This document shows, piece after piece, positions 21,257 to 29,560 of a stretch of 64,000 nt of DNA (positions are counted from its first letter, which is position 1; each line of letters begins with the position of its first letter). The DNA is taken from the IMG/VR virus record IMGVR_UViG_3300032242_002454, positions 140,626-204,625 of that record; one strand, written 5' to 3'. Both the position numbers and the translations under genes were made by a program. The stretch is from a virus. The notes beneath the pieces were generated by a model. That model had not been told where the DNA came from. It did no database searches and saw only the letters and a program-made list of their open reading frames with translations.

Positions 21257-22258
21257 ATGGCAGCTGGATTAGACGTTGGCACAAGTTATATAGTGTTGTC
21301 AAAAGAAAACAAAAATAGTATCATCTATAAAGATTTTAGAGATGCTTTTTATGTTATCAAACCAACCACACCAGTCGCCACAAAGATGATAGAGAAAGGA
21401 TTAGCGGGGAAAGTTTTTATTAAAGATGCTGATGGATCATTTATTCTATTAGGTAAAGATGCTATTGAAAAAGCTATAGAAAGAAATGATACTGCAAAAA
21501 GACCAATGTATAAAGGCGTAGTATCTGCAAAAGAAAAAGATGCTAAGAAGATATTGGCTTTTATCTTGAAAGAAGTAGCTGGTAAGGCTAAGGAAGAAAA
21601 TGAAAAACTAGTATTCTGCGTTCCTGCTCAACCAGTAGATCAAGAAGATGAAGATTTCGATGTTGGATACCATGAAGATGTGGTAAAGACTATTCTAGCT
21701 GAATGTGGATATAGTGCCAAAGCTATTAATGAAGCAGAGGCGCTTTGTTATGCCGAACTGGAAGTTGAAGATTATACTGGTATCGCAGTTAGCTGTGGTG
21801 CTGGAATGACCAATGTTTGCGTGATGTTAAATGGTGAACCCACTGTAGTATTCAGTACAACTAAAAGCGGAGACTGGATTGATCGTATGAGTGCTGTTGC
21901 TACAGGAGAACCAGACAGTGTTGTACAGGCAGAGAAGGAGGCTGGTGGTTTTACTATAGGTGAACCAAATGATAATCCAGTTTTAGGTGCAGTGTCAGCA
22001 TATTATGAGAGACTAATAGACTATACTACAAAACAATTAGCTCATGCTTTATCAAATCATAAATCATTACCAAAATTTAAAAATCCTTTAGTTATTGTCG
22101 TAGCTGGTGGTACTTCTCAGGCTAATGGATATATCAAGGAGTTTGCTAAAAAACTAGAAGAAAATGGATTTCCATTACAAATTAAAGAAGTCAGACATGC
22201 GGCAGACCCCTTACATTCTGTCGCCAAAGGATGTTTGATTGCTGCAAAGGTATTATAA
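21257..22258 (+). CDS. Actin-like ATPase (ParM/FtsA/MreB superfamily)
   Basis: This 333-residue protein has the actin-fold nucleotide blocks in order: phosphate 1 GLDVGTSYIVLS (residues 4-15), connect 1 INEAEALCYAE, phosphate 2 GIAVSCGAGMTNVCVM and adenosine IVVAGGTSQANGY. Residues 130-145 carry FCVPAQPVDQ, as in plasmid-type ParM/Alp proteins. The family forms filaments that move or position DNA. It might centre the phage DNA or segregate an episome. There is no DNA-binding partner beside it except the small membrane protein upstream. An Hsp70-like fold is less likely at this length. Confidence 0.75.
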   Translation: MAAGLDVGTSYIVLSKENKNSIIYKDFRDAFYVIKPTTPVATKMIEKGLAGKVFIKDADGSFILLGKDAIEKAIERNDTAKRPMYKGVVSAKEKDAKKILAFILKEVAGKAKEENEKLVFCVPAQPVDQEDEDFDVGYHEDVVKTILAECGYSAKAINEAEALCYAELEVEDYTGIAVSCGAGMTNVCVMLNGEPTVVFSTTKSGDWIDRMSAVATGEPDSVVQAEKEAGGFTIGEPNDNPVLGAVSAYYERLIDYTTKQLAHALSNHKSLPKFKNPLVIVVAGGTSQANGYIKEFAKKLEENGFPLQIKEVRHAADPLHSVAKGCLIAAKVL

Positions 22259-22563
22259 TGTTTAATTTTCTGAATAAAATCAGGTTTGCAGTAAGATCTC
22301 CAAAATGGAGTACTGTAAGAAAACAACATCTAAAAGAAAATCCATTTTGTATAGCCTGTGGTAGAAATAAAAAATTAGAAGTTCACCATAAAACTCCAGT
22401 ACATATTAGTCCAGAACTTGAATTAGATCCTTCAAATCTTGTTACTTTATGTGCTGATCCGTGTCATATTTTGTTTGGTCATTTGATGAATTTTAAGAGT
22501 TATAATAAATCGGTCATAGAAGATTGTTCGGTGTATTTAAGTAAGGTAAAAAATAGACCCTAA
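22258..22563 (+). CDS. Small HNH endonuclease
   Basis: This 101-residue protein starts at ATG 22258, overlapping the previous stop (TAATG). Its HNH core reads FCIACGRNKKLEVHHKTPV, then LVTLCADPCHILFGH. Small stand-alone HNH proteins beside packaging genes assist terminases. Others are homing or repair enzymes. None of those partners is present here. The zinc pair CxxC and the His-His are intact. Confidence 0.75.
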   Translation: MFNFLNKIRFAVRSPKWSTVRKQHLKENPFCIACGRNKKLEVHHKTPVHISPELELDPSNLVTLCADPCHILFGHLMNFKSYNKSVIEDCSVYLSKVKNRP

Positions 22564-22591
22564 TTTTACATATCCGTCAAAGGAATGACCC

Positions 22592-23332
22592 ATGAAAAGC
22601 TTAATTTTTCTTCTGGGTATCTTTTTATTTTTTTCAAATTCTCTTGCTGGGACAATTGATCCCAATGTTGAAGATTCTAAGTATGTGGAGTATGGAAACA
22701 AATTTAAACATACTGTCAGGATAATTTGTTATGACGATAATGGACAGGCGGCAGGTTCTGCTGTGATAGTTGATAATAATTGGATAATAACAGCAGCTCA
22801 TGTTGTAAAAAATATGAAAGATCATCACATTATTGTTGATGGTAAACAATATAATTTAGATTTTATTGTGTGTCATGAAAAATATAGCGATAATGTTTTT
22901 GGATATTATGATATTGCAATAGGTCATATAGCTGAACAGGTGGATATGTCTCCTTATCCAGATCTTTATGAAGAAGAGGACGAAGTAGGAAAAGTGGCAG
23001 CTATTGCTGGTGTTGGGCTTACTGGAAATTTTAATACTGGAGTGACCATTTCTGATGGTAAAAAAAGAGCTGGTTCAAACTATATTAAAAAAATAGAAAG
23101 AGGAACACTAGTATGCGATGCTTCCAGGCCCAGTCAAAAAATAACAGAACTTGAGTATCTTATTTGTAGTGGAGATAGTGGTGGAGGTCTTTTTATAGAT
23201 GGAAAACTTGCTGGAATAAATTCTTCTGTATTGGGGTATGATGGTAAGCCAGACTCAACGTATGGAGATGAAAGTTGTCATACAAGAATTAGTATGTATA
23301 TTCCATGGATTAGAAACATTATTAAGAAATAA
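22592..23332 (+). CDS. Secreted trypsin-like serine protease
   Basis: This 246-residue protein has an N-terminal signal peptide (MKSLIFLLGIFLFFSNSLAG, cut likely near residue 20). The chymotrypsin-fold triad is intact: His70 in WIITAAHVV, Asp107 in YYDIAIGH, Ser196 in ICSGDSGGGL. The oxyanion-hole Gly is present. Trypsin-like proteases are rare in phages. Secretion to the periplasm or outside could help degrade host or competitor proteins, or process virion proteins. AAAGGAATG precedes the start. A subtilisin-type gene follows within two bases, so the two are probably co-expressed. Confidence 0.88.
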   Translation: MKSLIFLLGIFLFFSNSLAGTIDPNVEDSKYVEYGNKFKHTVRIICYDDNGQAAGSAVIVDNNWIITAAHVVKNMKDHHIIVDGKQYNLDFIVCHEKYSDNVFGYYDIAIGHIAEQVDMSPYPDLYEEEDEVGKVAAIAGVGLTGNFNTGVTISDGKKRAGSNYIKKIERGTLVCDASRPSQKITELEYLICSGDSGGGLFIDGKLAGINSSVLGYDGKPDSTYGDESCHTRISMYIPWIRNIIKK

Positions 23333-23334
23333 TT

Positions 23335-24264
23335 ATGTTAAAAAAGAAACAATGCAAGCTTTTACCGCACACAAGAAAAGATATTTATGGTTTATCGGTA
23401 GGATCTAGTCAGTTCCATAGCTGGCCCATTGATAAATTCTCAGTTCCTCAACAATGGAGACATTCTCAAGGAGAAGGTGTAACTGTAGCAGTAATAGATA
23501 CTGGATGCGATTTAAATCACGAAGATATTAAAGACAATATTGTAGATGGTTATAATTTCATAAATCCAGATCAACCCCCACAAGATGATAATGGTCACGG
23601 AACTCACGTTGCTGGTACAATAGCTGCCGTGAACAATGGTGTAGGCATGGTAGGAGTCGCTCCACAAGCCAAGATCATGCCTATTAAAGCACTTGGAGCC
23701 GATGGGTCAGGAATTAATAAAAACGTCGCTGAAGCGATTGTGTGGGCTGCTGACCACGGAGCAGATTTGATAACTATGTCTCTAGGTTCAGAATATCCAT
23801 CCATTCAGATAGAAAAAGCTATAGAGTATGCTAAATATAAAAATGTAATTATATTTTGTGCGGCAGGCAATAGTGGAATAGAGTCTGGCATCCAATATCC
23901 TGCTAAGTATAATAATACTATTAGTGTTGGAGCAATAGATGAAAAATTAAATATTTGTACATTTAGTTGTTGTGGAGAAGAGCTTGACTTTTTAGCTCCG
24001 GGAGCAGATATTATTAGTGCTGTACCTGGAAATGCTTATGCTTCTATGTCTGGAACAAGCATGGCAACACCATTTGCCGTAGGTTGTGCTGCGTTGTTTC
24101 TATCTTTTGCCAAAAAAATTAAGTTCGCTATGCTAGAGAATATGCTTAAATCATCAGACGACTATGTGTCTGTTTTTGCTAAAAAAGCCATGAAGCTACA
24201 TCAGCAAAATTATACAGGAATAAAGAAATATGAAGGCTATGGTATCATTAGACCCATACTCTAA
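23335..24264 (+). CDS. Subtilisin-like serine protease (S8)
   Basis: This 309-residue protein carries the full S8 triad: Asp55 in VAVIDTGCD, His88 in NGHGTHVAGT and Ser242 in SGTSMATP, with the oxyanion Asn179 in CAAGNSG. It has no signal peptide and only a short N-terminal extension, so it may lack a classical inhibitory propeptide and act inside the cell or the virion. Its closeness to the trypsin-like gene suggests a two-protease module. A terminator follows it. It might be a prohead maturation protease. No protease of the usual prohead type is visible in this window. Confidence 0.9.
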   Translation: MLKKKQCKLLPHTRKDIYGLSVGSSQFHSWPIDKFSVPQQWRHSQGEGVTVAVIDTGCDLNHEDIKDNIVDGYNFINPDQPPQDDNGHGTHVAGTIAAVNNGVGMVGVAPQAKIMPIKALGADGSGINKNVAEAIVWAADHGADLITMSLGSEYPSIQIEKAIEYAKYKNVIIFCAAGNSGIESGIQYPAKYNNTISVGAIDEKLNICTFSCCGEELDFLAPGADIISAVPGNAYASMSGTSMATPFAVGCAALFLSFAKKIKFAMLENMLKSSDDYVSVFAKKAMKLHQQNYTGIKKYEGYGIIRPIL

Positions 24265-24290
24265 CTTAATCACCCTCTGCATAAGATATA

Positions 24291-24328
24291 GTTTTTTCTG
24301 GGTGTTGTGTCAAGCAGAAAAACTTTTT
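24291..24328 (+). terminator. Rho-independent terminator after the protease pair
   Basis: GTTTTTTCTG (24291-24300) pairs with CAGAAAAAC (24315-24323) with one bulged T around a 14-base loop, followed by TTTTT (24324-24328). It separates the protease operon from the promoter at 24341. The stem is A/T-rich, so efficiency is uncertain. Confidence 0.6.
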
Positions 24329-24340
24329 ATCCGTAACCAC

Positions 24341-24369
24341 TTGACTTGTTTCACGTTGTCTCGTATCAT
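24341..24369 (+). promoter_or_regulatory. Sigma70-type promoter
   Basis: TTGACT (24341-24346), a 17-base spacer and TATCAT (24364-24369) match the sigma70 consensus well. It lies just after the terminator and drives the gene at 24395 and probably the long operon behind it. Confidence 0.7.
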
Positions 24370-24394
24370 AAACTCTGAAAGGTGAGCAAAAGAA

Positions 24395-24583
24395 ATGAAC
24401 GATTTTGATTTTGAAAAGCGAAAAGTAAATAGACGACAGAATATTGAGAAGAAAACTACTGATAAAAAATCTGATCAATATCAAAATAGAGATTTGAATA
24501 AGGTTAAAAAGGAATTCAAGAAAGCCAAAGAAGAAATCAGACAGGATGAACTTTGGGATTATTGGGAAGATGAAATATCTTGA
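24395..24583 (+). CDS. Small highly charged protein
   Basis: This 62-residue protein is almost entirely Lys, Arg, Asp and Glu with few hydrophobics (KVNRRQNIEKKTTDKKSD). It has a good GAAAGG site. It looks disordered or a coiled coil and may bind nucleic acid. Function unknown. Confidence 0.5.
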   Translation: MNDFDFEKRKVNRRQNIEKKTTDKKSDQYQNRDLNKVKKEFKKAKEEIRQDELWDYWEDEIS

Positions 24584-24821
24584 AGAAATAAAACCTGGTC
24601 AATTATTTTCATATAAAGAGAATAGGTTTATTTTAACCTCTGACTTTACAAAGTCCAATAAGAGATCTTGTATAAGTTTGAATAATGGTTTTGTTAGCTG
24701 GTTGCCCGATAATACTGTGGTAGATCTTTTAGATCTCTACTATAGAGATCACGATGGAAATATTGTCGCGGTAAAGGAATATAAAAATGAGTATACTGAA
24801 AAAACTGAAAAATTTCATTAA
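24570..24821 (+). CDS. Unknown 83-residue protein
   Basis: The start ATG 24570 (MKYLEEIKPGQLFSYKEN) overlaps the previous stop. The chain is beta-rich with SYKENRFILTSDF and CISLNNGFVSWLPD. The GQLF-x-Y and W-L-P-D patterns resemble small phage beta proteins of unknown role. Confidence 0.55.
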   Translation: MKYLEEIKPGQLFSYKENRFILTSDFTKSNKRSCISLNNGFVSWLPDNTVVDLLDLYYRDHDGNIVAVKEYKNEYTEKTEKFH

Positions 24822-25026
24822 GGCTTTATGGTTCCATATCGGTGCTGGATTACCAAAGTCATCTCAAGAAGAAATCAATAAAAGATTTGCCATTTGCCAA
24901 AAGTGTGATTTGTTTGATAATAAGTCTAGTCAATGTCTAGCTTGTGGTTGCAATCTGAGTCAGAAAAGTATTTTTTTAAATAAGCTAGCATGGGCAGACC
25001 AGAAATGTCCAATTAATAAATGGTAA
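24787..25026 (+). CDS. Small zinc-binding Cys-rich protein
   Basis: This 79-residue protein has an N-terminal amphipathic helix and then CQKCDLFDNKSSQCLACGC and a final KCPINKW, giving six Cys in zinc-site spacing. Phages carry many such proteins of unknown role. It overlaps the previous gene by 35 bases. Confidence 0.6.
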   Translation: MSILKKLKNFIKALWFHIGAGLPKSSQEEINKRFAICQKCDLFDNKSSQCLACGCNLSQKSIFLNKLAWADQKCPINKW

Positions 25027-25030
25027 AATA

Positions 25031-25579
25031 ATGACAATCAAAACACACATTAATACCACATCTAATTTATATACCTTAGTTAAAAGACATAACCTCTTTG
25101 ATGTTATCGACGAGAGAATTATGGCTGGGGTTAATGGTGGTACAGTTATTGTTCCACACGTTTGTAATAATGTTAATGCTTTTGGCGCTGGGTTTGCAGG
25201 TCAAGTAGCAGATATTTATCCACAAGTAAAAGCTAACTTTCATATGCTTGGTCAGCAAGCTAAATTAGGACACACCCAGTTCATTAATGTTAAATCAGAC
25301 CAGAAATATCGTCATAGCATCATCTTTGGAAATATGATCGCTCAAAACAAACTGATCAATACAAATAATAAAAGACCATTAAATTATGGAGCTTTAGTTT
25401 ATTGTATGAATCAAGTCAGATCTTATGTAAAAGAATTGCAGAAAAATTCAGAAAACTCTAGAGTAGAAATACATGCTCCTAAATTTGGGAGTGGTTTAGC
25501 TGGGGGTAACTGGAATTTTATTGAAGAACTAATTAGAGATATTTGGTACGATTGCGAGGTCTTTGTTTATTCAAAGTGA
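25031..25579 (+). CDS. Macro-domain protein (ADP-ribose binding/hydrolysis)
   Basis: This 182-residue protein shows the macro-domain binding loops: IVPHVCNNVNAFGAGFAG (loop 1) and HAPKFGSGLAGGNW (loop 2). Macro domains bind or hydrolyse ADP-ribose and derivatives. Phage members can remove ADP-ribose from proteins or DNA, or process ADP-ribose-1-phosphate. The first gene of a cluster with deoxyribosyltransferase-like and SET proteins suggests a role in nucleotide or ADP-ribose metabolism or defence evasion, which is inference. Confidence 0.82.
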   Translation: MTIKTHINTTSNLYTLVKRHNLFDVIDERIMAGVNGGTVIVPHVCNNVNAFGAGFAGQVADIYPQVKANFHMLGQQAKLGHTQFINVKSDQKYRHSIIFGNMIAQNKLINTNNKRPLNYGALVYCMNQVRSYVKELQKNSENSRVEIHAPKFGSGLAGGNWNFIEELIRDIWYDCEVFVYSK

Positions 25580-25583
25580 AACT

Positions 25584-25733
25584 ATGGACAATAATCAATA
25601 TTTGTATTTTTTATATCTAGCATGTGGAATCTATGGATTATGTCAGGGTCTATTTACCCCTGACCGTTCTTCATCAGGTTCTAAACCAGATAATATACTT
25701 GAGTACTTATTTCCACCCGGTTCAAAAAAGTAA
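25584..25733 (+). CDS. Small ORF, 49 residues, hydrophobic N terminus
   Basis: ATG 25584 opens a 49-residue frame, with a short hydrophobic segment (LYFLYLACGIYGLCQG) and a polar tail ending PPGSKK. It fills the 160-base gap between the macro and deoxyribosyltransferase-like genes. It could be a small membrane peptide. Confidence 0.4.
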   Translation: MDNNQYLYFLYLACGIYGLCQGLFTPDRSSSGSKPDNILEYLFPPGSKK

Positions 25734-25738
25734 TATTT

Positions 25739-26278
25739 ATGTCTTCTTTTGGCAGATTAAATGGACAAAGAGTTTATCTGGCTGGTGCTATGGATAGAGT
25801 ACCAGATAGAGGTGCAACTTGGAGAGATAATATAACTCCATTTTTACAAAATCTAGGAATAGAAGTCTTTAATCCTATTAGTAAGCCATCTAATATAGGA
25901 TTAGAAGATTGTGATGTTCATCAAATTAAGACTAAACTAAAAGAAAAAGAAAATTATGATGAACTATCATCTATGATGAAAACTATTAGGGCAGTTGATT
26001 TACGTCTAGTAGACATCAGTGATTTTTTAGTAGTTAATATGAATTTAGATATTCATCCTTGTGGAACATATGAAGAAATATTCTGGGCTAATAGACAAAA
26101 GAAACCCATACTTATTCATATGGAACAGGGGAAAAAATATTCTCCTGACTGGTTGTTTGGAACCATTCCACATCAAATGATTTTCTCTGCATGGGATGAA
26201 ATAAAATCTTATCTATTGCATATTAATGTATCAGAAAATATAGATACTCATAAAAGATGGTATTTCTTTAACACATAG
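25739..26278 (+). CDS. Nucleoside 2-deoxyribosyltransferase-like protein
   Basis: This 179-residue protein has the family's opening VYLAGAMDRVP, an internal LRLVDISDFLVVNM and the catalytic-type segment CGTYEEIFWA with the probable nucleophile Glu. The fold transfers deoxyribose between bases or hydrolyses nucleosides. The same Rossmann-like fold is used in nucleotide-signal enzymes. It could salvage or clear modified nucleosides. Its neighbour encodes a macro domain, so the substrate may be NAD- or ADP-ribose-related, but that is inference. Confidence 0.75.
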   Translation: MSSFGRLNGQRVYLAGAMDRVPDRGATWRDNITPFLQNLGIEVFNPISKPSNIGLEDCDVHQIKTKLKEKENYDELSSMMKTIRAVDLRLVDISDFLVVNMNLDIHPCGTYEEIFWANRQKKPILIHMEQGKKYSPDWLFGTIPHQMIFSAWDEIKSYLLHINVSENIDTHKRWYFFNT

Positions 26279-26285
26279 GCTAACA

Positions 26286-26492
26286 ATGCCAAAATATTAT
26301 GTGCAAACTGGACAAATGAAATATGTTGTTGATAAGCCAAACTCTGATGAGGCAATAATATGTACGTTGAAACACTTTAAAGGTAAAGGACTAGTTACTC
26401 ACTCAAAAATATGCATTAGTGAATTTGGGTGGGGAAAAAGATTAAAGTGTTATGATACCGATGAATTTTTGAAAGAAATCAATAATGAATAA
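26286..26492 (+). CDS. Unknown 68-residue protein
   Basis: It begins MPKYYVQTGQMKYVVDKPN and ends EFLKEINNE, with a short strand-helix layout and a Trp-Gly-Lys in the centre (FGWGKRLKCYD). It overlaps the first SET gene by eight bases. No family recognised. Confidence 0.5.
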   Translation: MPKYYVQTGQMKYVVDKPNSDEAIICTLKHFKGKGLVTHSKICISEFGWGKRLKCYDTDEFLKEINNE

Positions 26493-26949
26493 ACATACTA
26501 TTAGACCAGATGATCCAGAAAAACTAAACTACTTACCTCCTACTAAAATTATAGTCGGAGATTCGCTTGTTCATGGTAGGGGAGTTTTCGCTACCAGCAA
26601 AATCTATAAAGGAGAAATAATTGAACGATGTCCTTTGATAGAAATGGAATATAGATCTAAATACCAATTAGATCCTATTATTTTTGGTTATATGTATGCA
26701 CAACCACCATGTAATTGTGAAGATTGTGAAAAACATGGATTCGTTTTCCACATGGTTCTTGGTTATGGTATGATATATAATCATCAAGACCAACCTAATG
26801 CCTTGTGGAAATTTAATTATTCTCAATTACTATCAGATGTTATTGCTACAAAAGATATTAATAAAGATGATGAAATTTTTGTAAGTTATGGTAATTGTTA
26901 TTTTGATTCAGAAGGTATAGAGACAGGAAAAACTAAGGTTATCAAATGA
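26485..26949 (+). CDS. SET-domain methyltransferase-like protein 1
   Basis: This 154-residue SET domain has the SAM-binding GRGVFATSKIYKGEIIERCP, then the core YNHQDQPNALW (the N-H-x-x-x-P-N motif), and DEIFVSYG near the end. Between them lies an insert with CNCEDCEKHGFVF that could bind zinc. SET enzymes methylate Lys in proteins using S-adenosylmethionine. It is followed by a closely similar copy, a tandem duplication. The substrate is unknown. Histone-like host proteins or phage proteins are possible targets. Confidence 0.85.
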   Translation: MNKHTIRPDDPEKLNYLPPTKIIVGDSLVHGRGVFATSKIYKGEIIERCPLIEMEYRSKYQLDPIIFGYMYAQPPCNCEDCEKHGFVFHMVLGYGMIYNHQDQPNALWKFNYSQLLSDVIATKDINKDDEIFVSYGNCYFDSEGIETGKTKVIK

Positions 26950-27380
26950 GTATAGATTTTTTACAAGATTTTCCTATTAAAGTAGGACTATCTGCCATAG
27001 AGGGTAGAGGTATCTTTTCTACTAAAGAAATTAAAGAAGGAGATCTTATAGAAAGATGCCCTATGGTTCCTTTGGCTTTTAGATCTAGATATCATTCAGA
27101 TCCTCAAATATATAAGTATTTGTATTCTCAACCAACTTGTCCATGTAATGAATGCAAGGTTCATGGTTTTAAATTTTATATGGTATTAGGATATGGAATG
27201 CTTTATAATCATCAAGATGATCCTAACACAGAATGGCAATTTGATTTTCCTAATCTAGTAGCAGACATTATGGCTATAAAAAATATTCCAGCAGGAAATG
27301 AAATTTTTGTAGATTATGGCACCAAATATTTTAATGATCAACCAAAAATAGAAAATAAAGATAATGCAAAAAATAATTAA
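26946..27380 (+). CDS. SET-domain methyltransferase-like protein 2
   Basis: This 144-residue protein is a tandem paralogue of the previous one. It shows GRGIFSTKEIKEGDLIERCP, YNHQDDPNTEWQF and NEIFVDYG, with the same Cys-rich insert (CPCNECKVHGFKF) and MVLGYGMLYNHQD. It overlaps the previous gene in ATGA. Retaining both copies implies different substrates or a heterodimer. Confidence 0.85.
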   Translation: MSIDFLQDFPIKVGLSAIEGRGIFSTKEIKEGDLIERCPMVPLAFRSRYHSDPQIYKYLYSQPTCPCNECKVHGFKFYMVLGYGMLYNHQDDPNTEWQFDFPNLVADIMAIKNIPAGNEIFVDYGTKYFNDQPKIENKDNAKNN

Positions 27381-28488
27381 TGAAATTAAGCTTGATTTTG
27401 ATGATGTTCTTATCAAACCCAAAAGATCAGCTTTAAATAGTAGATCTGAGGTAACTTTAGTTAGAGAATTTAATTTTTCTAATTCAACAAGAAAATTGTC
27501 TTGTGTGCCAATTATGGTGGCTAATATGGATACTACTGGAACTTTTAGTATGACTGATCCAGTCTGTTCAGCACAGAGCATAGTGTGTTTACACAAGCAT
27601 TATTCTATAGAACAGTTGACATCTTTTTATTCTACTGATACTAATATAGATAAAGATCTTGTTTTTTATTCTACGGGAACGTCTGCAAAAGATCTTGAAA
27701 AACTAAAAGAGGTTTTTAACTCATTACTTTATATAGGCAAAAAAGTTCCTAATGTTTGTATTGATGTTGCAAATGGTTATAGTGAAAAATTTGTAAAAAT
27801 AACCAGTCATATTCGTGGACTATATCCAGATATTGTAATTATGGCTGGCAATGTAGTAACCCCAGAAATGGTTGAAGAATTAATACTCCATGGCAGAGTG
27901 GATATTGTTAAAGTAGGAATAGGATCAGGCTCAGTCTGCACTACTAGACTAAAAACTGGAATAGGCTATCCTCAATTGGCAGCAGTAATGGAATGTACCG
28001 ATGCTGCTCATGGATTAGGTGGTCATATTTGTTCTGATGGTGGATGCAAGATAGTTGGAGATGTTTGTAAAGCATTTGGTGCTAATGCAGATTTTGTAAT
28101 GCTAGGTAGTATGTTTGCTGGTACTGATGAATGTGAAGGAGAATGGGAATATGAGTTTAAATGTAAAAGAGCTGGCTTAACATCTGAATTTTGGCAACCA
28201 TTTAACCCCGGTTATGAAACAGAAAAGAAAAAAACTAAACTTAAGTTCTATGGTATGAGTTCTAAAAACGCTATGGATAAATATCATAATGGGATTGCAA
28301 ACTATAGAACTAGCGAGGGAAAATGCGTTACTATTCCTTACAAAGACAAAGCAGAAGTAATCCTACAAGATATTCTTGGTGGTATTAGAAGCGCTTGCAC
28401 TTACGTAGGAGCTTCTAAAATTAAGGATTTTGGCAAAAAAACTACTTTTATTCAGGTTAACAATACTCATAATAGGATTTTTGAATGA
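27364..28488 (+). CDS. guaC: GMP reductase
   Basis: This 374-residue TIM-barrel protein has the GuaC signature GIGSGSVCTTRLKTGIGYPQ with the catalytic Cys, the phosphate loop SDGGC, FYGMSS and ILGGIRSACTYVGA. GMP reductase converts GMP to IMP using NADPH, feeding adenine nucleotide supply. Phages that break down host DNA can use it to rebalance purine pools. It is close to the E. coli enzyme in length (about 347) with a slightly longer middle insert. The start overlaps the SET gene. Confidence 0.93.
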   Translation: MQKIINEIKLDFDDVLIKPKRSALNSRSEVTLVREFNFSNSTRKLSCVPIMVANMDTTGTFSMTDPVCSAQSIVCLHKHYSIEQLTSFYSTDTNIDKDLVFYSTGTSAKDLEKLKEVFNSLLYIGKKVPNVCIDVANGYSEKFVKITSHIRGLYPDIVIMAGNVVTPEMVEELILHGRVDIVKVGIGSGSVCTTRLKTGIGYPQLAAVMECTDAAHGLGGHICSDGGCKIVGDVCKAFGANADFVMLGSMFAGTDECEGEWEYEFKCKRAGLTSEFWQPFNPGYETEKKKTKLKFYGMSSKNAMDKYHNGIANYRTSEGKCVTIPYKDKAEVILQDILGGIRSACTYVGASKIKDFGKKTTFIQVNNTHNRIFE

Positions 28489-29549
28489 ATATTAATTTAT
28501 ATGCTCCAATAGGAGTAACAGGCTATGGTAATGTGGCCTTTAATTTACTGAAACAGCTTGTTAAACAAGATCATAATGTTTGCTTAACTCCAATGGGCAA
28601 TCCAAAAGTAGAATCAGAGGAAGATTTAAATTTAATCCACCACGCTGTTGGTTTGGGCTCAAGTATTGATTATAATGCTGCTTGTATTAAAATTTGGCAT
28701 CAATTCGATTTACTAACTAGATCTGGTAATGGAAAATATTTAGCATATCCTTTTTTTGAAATAGACACTTTTAATACTCTAGAAAAGCATCATTTAGGAT
28801 TTCCAGATCAATTAATAGCTAGTAGTGAATGGGCTAAGAATGTTTTATTAGATAATGGCATTAAACAAGAAATTGGTATTGTACATTTGGGTGTTGATAA
28901 TACTATTTTTTATCCTAGAGAATTGACAACAAAAAGACCTCAAAATTTTATTTTTATCACAATAGGAAAGTGGGAAGTTCGCAAGTCGCACGATGTTATT
29001 ATAGAATGTTTTAATAAAGCATTTTCTAATCAAGATAATGTTGAGCTTTGGATGGTCACACATAATCCATTTTTGAATGAAACACAAGAAAAAGAATGGT
29101 TATCATTAGTTAATATCTCAAATCTTAAAAACAAAATTAAAGTTTTCCCAAGATTACCTAGTCAAGAAAATTTAGCAGAAGTTTTGTCCTACGCTGACTG
29201 TGGATTATATGTTTCCAGAGCGGAAGGATGGAATTTAGAAATACTTGAAACTATGGCAATGAATAAACCAGTTATAGTAACAAATTATTCTGCCCATACA
29301 GAATATTGTAATTCAAAAAATTCTTATTTGGTCGATATATCAGATAAAGAATTAGCTAATGATGGTAAATGGTTTCATGGAGAGGGTAATTGGGCTAAGA
29401 TTGGCGAAAAAGAAAAAGATCAAATTATTGAACACATGAGATATGTGTATTCCAATAAAATTAACACCAATCCAGAAGGTATACAAACAGCACAAAATTT
29501 TACTTGGGAAAATTCGGCCAAGCAATTAGTTAGGTGTATAGAAAAATAA
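28485..29549 (+). CDS. GT4-type glycosyltransferase
   Basis: This 354-residue GT-B protein has an N-terminal Rossmann domain (GVTGYGNVAFNLLK), HLGVDNTIFYP, then the C-terminal donor site FITIGKWEVRKSHDV and VSRAEGWNLEILETMAM. The E-x7-E pattern is typical of GT4 enzymes that use nucleotide sugars. It stands apart from the main glycan island (48-55 kb). It may glycosylate phage DNA, capsid or host surface. ATGA overlap with guaC. Confidence 0.85.
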   Translation: MNINLYAPIGVTGYGNVAFNLLKQLVKQDHNVCLTPMGNPKVESEEDLNLIHHAVGLGSSIDYNAACIKIWHQFDLLTRSGNGKYLAYPFFEIDTFNTLEKHHLGFPDQLIASSEWAKNVLLDNGIKQEIGIVHLGVDNTIFYPRELTTKRPQNFIFITIGKWEVRKSHDVIIECFNKAFSNQDNVELWMVTHNPFLNETQEKEWLSLVNISNLKNKIKVFPRLPSQENLAEVLSYADCGLYVSRAEGWNLEILETMAMNKPVIVTNYSAHTEYCNSKNSYLVDISDKELANDGKWFHGEGNWAKIGEKEKDQIIEHMRYVYSNKINTNPEGIQTAQNFTWENSAKQLVRCIEK

Positions 29550-29560
29550 GGAGAAATACT

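Noticed and set aside
27255-27596. 113-residue minus-strand ORF across SET2 and guaC
   Set aside because: It opposes two well-supported genes and has no recognisable motif.
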